From an uncultured Clostridium sp. (GTDB lineage Bacteria > Bacillota > Clostridia > Christensenellales > Borkfalkiaceae), in the NCBI GenBank assembly GCA_900555925.1, contig USMU01000034.1, forward strand, positions 1-18,922: a stretch of 18,922 nt of DNA, given 5' to 3'. Made by a program: the position numbers and the translations under genes. How positions within the stretch are numbered: position 1 is the stretch's first letter; the number at the start of each line of letters is the position of its first letter. A model generated the notes under the pieces. The model searched no databases. It was not told where the DNA came from and saw nothing but the letters and a program-made list of their open reading frames with translations. This document shows, in pieces, positions 14,252-18,922 of this stretch.

Positions 14252-15577
14252 TCAATATAAGACCTTCTGCGCTTCTTTCAGTTGGAAATCTTCTGAAAAG
14301 TGGGTATAGACATTCGTCGTAACGGTATCATCGGCTTTATGTCCCGCCCAGAGCGAAACAATTTCACGTGAAACGCCGCACTCTTGGCAACGGGTGATGA
14401 ACGTATGCCGAAGGTCGTGAACGTGGTGCTCGGGACAAAAACGTTTGAAAATGTGGGAAATGGCGTTGTCGGTGATCTGCGGGATCTCGCCCCCGGGCAA
14501 ATATTTTCTCAACATGGGCGTAATAGGAATCCGCCTGACCTGTTCCCGACGCCCGCGGCGCTGTTTTGCCGAAACGACCGTGACGAAATTTTCATCGAAT
14601 ACGATACTTTTCACTTCCGAACGTCGAAGCCCTAAATACAAAATGCAAATAAAAAGGAATTTGTATTCGGAGCCTTCGAGCGCCGCAAGGAAAACTCTTT
14701 CCTCCTCGATCGTGAGGGCGACGCCGCTTTCCGGCTCGTGGTAAGGTTTCTTGATCAGTGCCATCGGGGAACGTTCGATAATACCGCTGGCGACGGCGTA
14801 ATCGAAAACGGGCTTCAAAAGTTTGTATGCCTTTTCTCCCGTTCGGCTGTCGCCGAAGTTATTGATAAAGCATTGTATATCCATAGGCTTTATGGCGCTT
14901 ATATTGCTGTTTCCCAAAACGGGGAAAATATGTACCCGAAACGTCATTTCATAATCGGCGTAAGTGCCTTCTTTGATATAGGGGCGCTTGACGTGTTCCA
15001 GCCAATCGGTAGCGAAAACGTGCAGGAGCACCGGCTTCGGCTTTTTTCTGATCGGCTCGCCGCGGGAAGGGTATTGCTTAAAAAGTTCTCTGATAAATTT
15101 TTCTTTCGCCTCCATCATGTATTTGCTCGTAGCTTGTATATCAAATCCTTTCGAACGGCAGCGGATCTGAAACAAGCCGTCTTTGGTGATTCGCACGTGA
15201 GCAGTGATCCCGTGCATACGAAATTGCTTCCGAAATTTTTTTGGCATTTCTAAAATCTCCTTGTCTGTAAATTTTAGAAATCCGTTTTCATCTACAAAAG
15301 AAACGAGTTCCGCCTTTTGCGCGGAAAAGTCGTTGGCTTCCGGCTCGACGATCCGCAGCTGCGCTTTGGTCGTTTCAAGGTCAAATTGCCGTTTGGCTTT
15401 CGCATACCCTTGCAGCTCGTAGCCGATAAGCGTCAGTTTCCGAGTCAGCTTCGAAGCGCGGCGCCATTCCTCGAAAGAAGGCGTGCGGCTGTAAGCGTCA
15501 TCGTCGATGAAACACCCTTGCAGCTCGTCTGCGGTGTCCATCACTTGGGTAAAGAGTTCCGTTTCGAATTTATCCAT
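14252..15577 (-). CDS. int: Tyrosine recombinase (integrase)
   Basis: Site-specific recombinase, probably acting on the adjacent tRNA-Leu. The product is 441 residues. The core-binding SAM-like domain is at about 184-270 (VFATDWLEHVKRPYIKEGTYADYEMTFR...). The catalytic domain carries R318 (LGLRRSE), H387-x-x-R390 (HDLRHTF), H413 (SLWAGH) and the nucleophile Y424 (TNVYTHF), so it looks active. The N-terminal 180 residues are longer than in many integrases: a helical, charged region (1-90), then a short beta-rich arm-binding-like segment (about 125-150: AHVRITKDGLFQIRCRSKG). Start ATG with AGGAGG about 8 nt upstream. A promoter (15640-15612) and two copies of a palindrome precede it. The 138 bp between its stop and the tRNA contain short repeats that may be integrase or factor sites. 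Confidence 0.95.
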   Translation of the reverse strand: MDKFETELFTQVMDTADELQGCFIDDDAYSRTPSFEEWRRASKLTRKLTLIGYELQGYAKAKRQFDLETTKAQLRIVEPEANDFSAQKAELVSFVDENGFLKFTDKEILEMPKKFRKQFRMHGITAHVRITKDGLFQIRCRSKGFDIQATSKYMMEAKEKFIRELFKQYPSRGEPIRKKPKPVLLHVFATDWLEHVKRPYIKEGTYADYEMTFRVHIFPVLGNSNISAIKPMDIQCFINNFGDSRTGEKAYKLLKPVFDYAVASGIIERSPMALIKKPYHEPESGVALTIEEERVFLAALEGSEYKFLFICILYLGLRRSEVKSIVFDENFVTVVSAKQRRGRREQVRRIPITPMLRKYLPGGEIPQITDNAISHIFKRFCPEHHVHDLRHTFITRCQECGVSREIVSLWAGHKADDTVTTNVYTHFSEDFQLKEAQKVLY

Positions 15578-15640
15578 AAATTCGTCCTCCTGAGTGGAAA
15601 TTTATGGATAAATTATAGGACGTTTTTTAATAAAATTGAA
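15567..15640 (-). promoter_or_regulatory. Integrase promoter with paired 16-bp operators
   Basis: On the minus strand, TTCAAT (15640-15635) and TATAAT (15617-15612) with a 17-bp spacer form a promoter. The 16-mer AATTTATCCATAAATT covers the integrase start codon (15567-15582), and its exact reverse complement lies at 15599-15614, overlapping the -10. Centres are 32 bp apart, about three helical turns, so dimers could bind on the same face and close both the promoter and the start region. The first copy extends to a 20-bp palindrome (15565-15584). Confidence 0.65.
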
Positions 15641-15651
15641 AATATACTTTA

Positions 15652-15688
15652 CAAGCCGAAATTTTTTATTAAAAAAATTTACGGCTTG
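15652..15688. terminator. Hairpin between the BRO gene and int
   Basis: CAAGCCG (15652-15658) and CGGCTTG (15682-15688) close an inner A/T stem (AAATTTTTT with AAAAAAATTT). It lies 16 bp after the BRO gene stop on the minus strand, just before the integrase promoter. The run of U after the stem is weak, so termination may be partial. Confidence 0.5.
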
Positions 15689-15703
15689 AATTTTATCCCG
15701 CAA

Positions 15704-16570
15704 TTATTCTTCGTCGTTCAAAACGGGGAGTTCTTTGGCTTTGTCAGTGACGAGCTTTTCTTTCTCCGAAGCGTTCAGAGGGGAAACGATTTTTTCGCCG
15801 ATAACTTTTTCAATGCTTTTCCGCGCTTGTTTTGTCGCTTCGCCGCCTTTTTTCGCTACCTTCCGACTTTCCTCAAATCCTTCCGGTTTTTCTTTTTGGG
15901 AGAGCCGCGTCGTCGTTACCTCTGCCAGCATATTGAAAACGAGTTCGAGATCGGTCATATTGTCCCGGAGATTCTCTTTCTTCAAGCCTTTCAAGGCTTT
16001 GTATTCCTTCACGGACAGTCCCGACCACGCTTTCGTCATGTCGTTTGTGAGTATTGCGTATTCGAGATCCGTTTCCACGCCGCGGGCGCTCCATTCGTCG
16101 GTGAGCTTCTTTCGGATCTCGATGGTGCGAAGTCGCTGACGGATCCACTCGTCTGAATATCCCTTTTCGCGGTAGTATGCCGTGCCGCGCTGAATCGCCT
16201 TTTCGGGATCGGCGATCTCGTCGAGCCGTTCCGCTCCGACCTGCGCGAGCCAGATCTTAAAAGGTTCCGCTTTCGGCGAGGGGATCGACTGAATAAGCCG
16301 CAGCACGCCTTTTGTATTGAGTACGTCGGTCATACGCATTTTGCCATCGGCTGCCTGCATTTTCAACTGGTGACAAATTGTCACCAGTTCGCTGCCTTCC
16401 TCGTTGAGGCGTTGTTTTAATTTATTCCAATACTTCCGCGCGGTGTTATAGTCCGCGCTGTCCGTCAAAACGTTACAAACGTCCACGACGGAGAAATACC
16501 ATTCTTCTTCTTCCGCGTTCCACGCAGTGCGGACAGTCTTTTCGTTAAAAAGCTTTAATTTCGTTTCCAT
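15704..16570 (-). CDS. BRO-N / DinD-like phage regulatory protein
   Basis: A 288-residue protein. Residues about 8-110 match the BRO-N pattern: FNEKTVRTAWNAEEEEWYFSVVDVCNVL, ARKYWNKLKQRLNEEGSELVTICHQLKM, then VLNTKGVLRLIQSIPSPKAEPFKIWLAQVGAERL. Such domains bind DNA in phage antirepressors. The C-terminal half (EYAILTNDMTKAWSGLSVKEYKALKGLKKENLRDNMTDLELVFNMLAEVTTT, then a KKGGEATKQARKSIEK segment) resembles DinD, an SOS-induced protein that antagonises RecA in E. coli. Start ATG at 16570 has GAGGA 8 nt upstream; an ATG at 16600 lies within the preceding gene. It is the last gene of the repressor operon, 14 bp after the zinc-ribbon gene. Antirepressor or damage-response roles are inferred from family. 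Confidence 0.85.
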   Translation of the reverse strand: METKLKLFNEKTVRTAWNAEEEEWYFSVVDVCNVLTDSADYNTARKYWNKLKQRLNEEGSELVTICHQLKMQAADGKMRMTDVLNTKGVLRLIQSIPSPKAEPFKIWLAQVGAERLDEIADPEKAIQRGTAYYREKGYSDEWIRQRLRTIEIRKKLTDEWSARGVETDLEYAILTNDMTKAWSGLSVKEYKALKGLKKENLRDNMTDLELVFNMLAEVTTTRLSQKEKPEGFEESRKVAKKGGEATKQARKSIEKVIGEKIVSPLNASEKEKLVTDKAKELPVLNDEE

Positions 16571-16584
16571 GAGTTTTTTCCTCG

Positions 16585-16923
16585 TCAGTTTAAGTTCCAA
16601 AGGTTTCCGCAGTCACGGCAGATCGCTTTGATATGCGTTTTCGATTCGGTTAAAAAAATCATTAAGCTGCAAAGCGAGCTTCCAATCGCAAGCAATACGA
16701 TCATGAGGAGAGAAAAAGATTCTTCTTTCATTACTGCCTTTATAAGTTCCTCGTTAAAAGAGGCGAGGGGAAGCAGATTAAGGACAAAGAAGATCAGGAA
16801 GGCATATAGGAAAAACCGAAGAACTTTTCGCAAAAAACGAAGTCCGAGCGCCTGATGATATTCCGTTACAAATTCGACGCGCAAACTTCTGCAACAGGGA
16901 CAAAAAATAGGAGTGGTAGGCAT
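16585..16923 (-). CDS. Small membrane protein with split zinc-ribbon cysteines
   Basis: A 112-residue protein. An N-terminal CPCC (C8, C10, C11) and a C-terminal CRDCG (C102, C105) flank two transmembrane segments (about 33-53 and 70-92). Both ends should lie on the same side of the membrane, so the cysteines could share one zinc ion. GGAGG precedes the ATG by 8 nt. It sits between the repressors and the BRO gene in one operon. I do not recognise the family; a membrane-linked accessory or exclusion role is possible but only a guess. Confidence 0.7.
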   Translation of the reverse strand: MPTTPIFCPCCRSLRVEFVTEYHQALGLRFLRKVLRFFLYAFLIFFVLNLLPLASFNEELIKAVMKEESFSLLMIVLLAIGSSLCSLMIFLTESKTHIKAICRDCGNLWNLN

Positions 16924-16942
16924 AAGTTTTTCCTCCGTAAAG

Positions 16943-17371
16943 TTATTTTTTAGCGGCGTTTTTCGTTTTTGCAGCCTTAAATCCTAAGTGCATACCGCGA
17001 AGCTCGGCAAAAATGCTTTCCTGCATATAGCGGGGTAGCTCCGCATAAAGTTCTATCCATTCCGTCGCGTTCAGCGGCGGATTTTTTCTTATAAAGTCGA
17101 TGAGTTTTTGCTCGTCGGCGTTCAGAGTATCGAGCTTGTCCGTTTTGGGATAGACATGGATCACGCCGAGATCGTCCTCTCGCCCGAGGAGGTAATCAGT
17201 TGAACATTGGAAAAAATCGGCAAGTCGTATAATAAAACTTGCGGCAGGGTCATTCAAATTTTTTTCCCAGCGTCCTATATTGGTCTGGGTGGTGTTTATT
17301 TCTTTTGCAAGCTCTTTTTGTGTTAGATCGTGTTTAATTCGTAATTCTTTAATTCTGTTACCAACATTCAC
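16943..17371 (-). CDS. XRE-family repressor, second of a tandem pair
   Basis: An HTH protein of about 142 residues. The HTH (RIKELRIKHDLTQKELAKEINTTQTNIGRWEKN) lies at the N-terminus and is followed by LADFFQCSTDYLLGREDD. The C-terminus (LPRYMQESIFAELRGMHLGFKAAKTKNAAKK) parallels that of the upstream repressor, so the two are tandem paralogs, but the HTH recognition helices differ and may read different operators. Start: GTG at 17371 is preferred because GGAGG lies 8 nt before it; a TTG at 17377 would overlap the upstream stop codon but is only 2 nt from GGAGG. It is translationally close-coupled to the upstream gene. Confidence 0.85.
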   Translation of the reverse strand: MNVGNRIKELRIKHDLTQKELAKEINTTQTNIGRWEKNLNDPAASFIIRLADFFQCSTDYLLGREDDLGVIHVYPKTDKLDTLNADEQKLIDFIRKNPPLNATEWIELYAELPRYMQESIFAELRGMHLGFKAAKTKNAAKK

Positions 17372-17373
17372 CG

Positions 17374-17742
17374 TCAAGCCCTCCGCGTAGTTTTTTCCGA
17401 TTTAGAAGCCAGGTATGCTTTGTACATACCTTTGAGTTCAGAAAAGATAGAATCTTTTAAGTATGAGGGTAAAGCCCGATACATAGTTAAAAATTCTTGC
17501 TCGTCCTGCGGCAGCGGGGCGGGCTTTTCTGTTTGTATCGTGATATTTCCGAAGTCGTCCTCCCGACCGAGCAGGTAATCTGTCGAACATTGGAAAAAGT
17601 TTGCAAGTTTAATCAGCATTTCCGGATCGGGTTTGTTGATTCCATTTTCATAATAACCGTAAGATTGAGGACTTACTCCAATTTTTTCAGCTATATCTTT
17701 TTGCCGTAAACCTCTATTTTTTCGTAATTCTCTTAGACGCAT
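17374..17742 (-). CDS. XRE-family repressor, first of a tandem pair
   Basis: A 122-residue HTH protein: RLRELRKNRGLRQKDIAEKIGVSPQSYGYYENG at the N-terminus, then LANFFQCSTDYLLGREDD and a C-terminal tail LPSYLKDSIFSELKGMYKAYLASKSEK. The frame is open 90 codons upstream, but ATG at 17742 is right because GGAGGT lies 7-12 nt before it and the HTH begins at once. It heads a four-gene minus-strand operon with the second XRE, the zinc-ribbon protein and the BRO protein. The short C-terminal domain lacks the Ser-Lys catalytic residues of LexA/CI-type self-cleaving repressors, so induction must work some other way. It is divergent from the small-gene operon across an operator-bearing region. Confidence 0.9.
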   Translation of the reverse strand: MRLRELRKNRGLRQKDIAEKIGVSPQSYGYYENGINKPDPEMLIKLANFFQCSTDYLLGREDDFGNITIQTEKPAPLPQDEQEFLTMYRALPSYLKDSIFSELKGMYKAYLASKSEKTTRRA

Positions 17743-17760
17743 AAATCTACCTCCAAAAAA

Positions 17761-17837
17761 ATTATACAAGAAATTCTGATTTTTTACTTGACAAACAATA
17801 TTTTCTTTGTTATCATATAGTAAAAACAAGAAATTCT
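17761..17837. promoter_or_regulatory. Divergent promoters and paired operators of the element
   Basis: The rightward promoter is TTGACA (17788-17793), 17 bp, TATCAT (17811-17816). The leftward -10 is TATAAT (17766-17761), with no good -35. ACAAGAAATTCT occurs at 17766-17777 and again at 17826-17837, exactly 60 bp apart in the same orientation; its core AGAA-A-TTCT is palindromic. One copy abuts the leftward -10, the other lies just after the rightward start. This is how a repressor controlling both directions would be placed. Confidence 0.8.
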
Positions 17838-17974
17838 TACTTTTAAGCGAAATGCCCGTTTTGATGTCCCCAGCGCAGGGCAGGCTTGTCAAAATCGGTA
17901 GAGGACAAAGAATCACCCGCGGAGAGGGAAGCGAGGCGCAGAAGGCAAAAGAAAGCGCGAAGGAGGTCGCAAGC

Positions 17975-18217
17975 ATGAGCGAGAAACTGAAAGTAAAGAC
18001 GTATTGTATCAATCGAGGGCAGCCGGCGCAGTATTACGGATTGAAAACCGCGAAAGAAAACACGGTGCTGCATAGCGCGCCGAATAATTGGAAAACGGAG
18101 CGGGGGGCGTATGGCTGGGCAAAAAAGCACGGGTACGAGGTGCCGAAGTCGGTTGAAAAAGCGCCGAAAGCAAAATCGAAGGCAAAAGGAAAGCCGGCGA
18201 AAAAGAAACAAAAGTAG
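17975..18217 (+). CDS. Small basic protein of unknown function
   Basis: An 80-residue protein. A compact N-terminal part (KVKTYCINRGQPAQYYGLKTAKENTVLHSAPNNWKTERGAYGWAKKHGYEVP) precedes a lysine/alanine/proline-rich tail (KAPKAKSKAKGKPAKKKQK) like those of nucleic-acid-binding proteins. AGGAGG at 17961-17966 sets ATG 17975. Translation from an in-frame ATG further up (17852) would lack a ribosome binding site. It is first behind the switch promoter, with an untranslated leader of about 150 nt. Not recognised; its early position suggests a regulatory or DNA-related role. Confidence 0.65.
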   Translation: MSEKLKVKTYCINRGQPAQYYGLKTAKENTVLHSAPNNWKTERGAYGWAKKHGYEVPKSVEKAPKAKSKAKGKPAKKKQK

Positions 18218-18270
18218 TGAAGTTTTCGGACGGCAAAAAGAAATACGGGAAATAAGGGAGGAGGAAGCAA

Positions 18271-18606
18271 ATGAGCGGAGATATGATAATTTTGGTAATG
18301 TTTTCGTCGTTGCTGGGTGTATTGATGGCGTTCGGAATCGCGTATTTAATCGAACGAATCCGGGAGGCGCAAGGAGAAGGGACGGAAGAATATGAAGAGT
18401 ATTCCGTCCCCGCCCGCAAGAGACGGACGGAAAAGCTGTTGGAGTTGAGATACGCGGCGGCGGTTTTGCGAGATATGAAAGAAAGTACGAAAGATGGGGC
18501 GTTCGTGCAGGTGGGAGCGTATTGGTACGAAGTGCAGGATCTAACGAAGTCAATCGAAGCGATAAAGGAAGCGATCGAGGAGGCGGAGAATGAAGAGGCG
18601 GGATAA
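18271..18606 (+). CDS. Small single-pass membrane protein, unknown
   Basis: A 111-residue protein. One transmembrane helix at about 5-26 (MIILVMFSSLLGVLMAFGIAYLI) is followed by a charged cytoplasmic part with RKRRTEKLLELRYAAAVLRDM and a coiled-coil-like acidic C-terminus (SIEAIKEAIEEAENEE). GGGAGGAGG lies about 4-12 nt before the ATG. It overlaps the next gene by 17 bp, so the two are translationally coupled. I do not recognise a family. Confidence 0.65.
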   Translation: MSGDMIILVMFSSLLGVLMAFGIAYLIERIREAQGEGTEEYEEYSVPARKRRTEKLLELRYAAAVLRDMKESTKDGAFVQVGAYWYEVQDLTKSIEAIKEAIEEAENEEAG

Positions 18607-18841
18607 AACAGAAGTCTTGCGGGATCGGTTGCAGTTGGAGGACACGCGGCTGCTGTTTCAGATAGACGAAGCGGCGGAGCTTATCGAAGGCATGAGCGCA
18701 GGAAAAATATACAGTCCGTCGGGAGCGAAAGCGGTGCAGAGGTTAGACGCGCTGACGCAGGCGGAGGAGCGGCTGTCGGAGGCGATCAGATGTCTGGAAC
18801 AGGCAATCGAGGCGGAGGGGAAAGCGCGGGCGGCAAATTAA
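18590..18841 (+). CDS. Small helical protein, unknown
   Basis: An 83-residue, highly charged protein that is probably all helical (RLQLEDTRLLFQIDEAAELIEGM ... RLDALTQAEERLSEAIRCLEQAIEAE). Its ribosome binding site, GAGGAGGCGGAG, lies inside the end of the previous gene, and the 17-bp overlap indicates coupled expression and perhaps joint action with the membrane protein. Not recognised. Confidence 0.6.
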   Translation: MKRRDKTEVLRDRLQLEDTRLLFQIDEAAELIEGMSAGKIYSPSGAKAVQRLDALTQAEERLSEAIRCLEQAIEAEGKARAAN

Positions 18842-18882
18842 AACAGCTTATACAAAAACTTCCTTATCATATTATCGGCATA

Positions 18883-18916
18883 GCGGGCGCCGTAGGCGAA
18901 AGCCGAAAAGTCCCGC
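18883..18916. other. Nested GC-rich hairpin at the window edge
   Basis: GCGGG (18883-18887) and CCCGC (18912-18916) enclose GGC-GAAA-GCC (18895-18904), with asymmetric internal segments CGCCGTA and GAAAAGT. A GAAA tetraloop in a two-level stem is typical of structured RNA. It follows the last small gene by about 40 bp. It may continue beyond the window; its strand and role are unknown. Confidence 0.35.
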
Positions 18917-18922
18917 CCCAAA

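Larger units (their letters stand above)
14090..18922. mobile_element. Left part of an integrative element in tRNA-Leu
   Basis: A tyrosine integrase gene sits 138 bp beyond a tRNA 3' end and points toward it, the standard layout of prophages, ICEs and islands inserted at tRNA genes. The next genes are phage-like: BRO/DinD-type protein, XRE repressors divergent from small unknown genes, and operators. The left boundary is placed in the T-arm of the tRNA by analogy; the exact crossover is not visible because the second copy of the tRNA 3' end is beyond the window. No structural phage, conjugation or replication genes appear in this part, so the type of element is open. Confidence 0.75.

Noticed and set aside
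15317-16156. Plus-strand open frame spanning the int start and BRO gene
   Set aside because: It crosses a hairpin and two well-supported minus-strand genes and has no start signal.
17843-18553. Minus-strand open frame over the three small plus-strand genes
   Set aside because: It is an arginine/serine/phenylalanine-rich mirror of purine-rich coding sequence; the plus-strand genes have strong ribosome binding sites and overlaps.

Overview
The window looks like the chromosome of a Gram-positive, anaerobic, probably spore-forming member of the Clostridia. The evidence is the AGGAG-type ribosome binding sites, the sigma-A promoters with 17-bp spacers, a SpoVT regulator, a single-chain alpha2-type glycyl-tRNA synthetase, a direct GlnRS and a formate-tetrahydrofolate ligase. 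Base composition is moderate to GC-rich in genes, with very AT-rich spacers. The species cannot be named from the sequence alone.

Positions 1-14113 are mostly ordinary core genome. In order: the 3' part of cysK; fba (class II aldolase) with a small lipoprotein gene; gap (GAPDH); a small divergent module of an XRE repressor and a PH-like membrane protein sharing an operator-covered promoter; a gene-free stretch with a candidate structured small RNA; glyQS on the minus strand with a hairpin-rich leader; a PAP2 phosphatase (minus) divergent from fhs; glnS; a polytopic membrane protein; a PF00882-type zinc-dependent phospholipase C-like protein (minus); spoVT (minus); and a tRNA-Leu with anticodon AAG.

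From tRNA-Leu to the window end the sequence looks like the left end of an integrative element (prophage, ICE or satellite). A tyrosine integrase points at the tRNA 3' end. Behind it lies a minus-strand operon, in transcription order: two tandem paralogous XRE repressors, a small two-TM zinc-ribbon protein and a BRO/DinD-like protein. Divergent from it are three small plus-strand genes of unknown function. Two copies of a 12-bp operator bracket the divergent promoter, and two copies of a 16-bp palindrome bracket the integrase ribosome binding site, so the layout resembles a lysogeny/induction switch. The right end of the element is outside the window.

The points most worth following are the integrase operator pair, the tandem-repressor switch with BRO, the PH-protein/XRE module, the candidate small RNA with C-rich single-stranded segments, the tRNA-Leu(AAG), and a GC-rich nested hairpin at the right edge.
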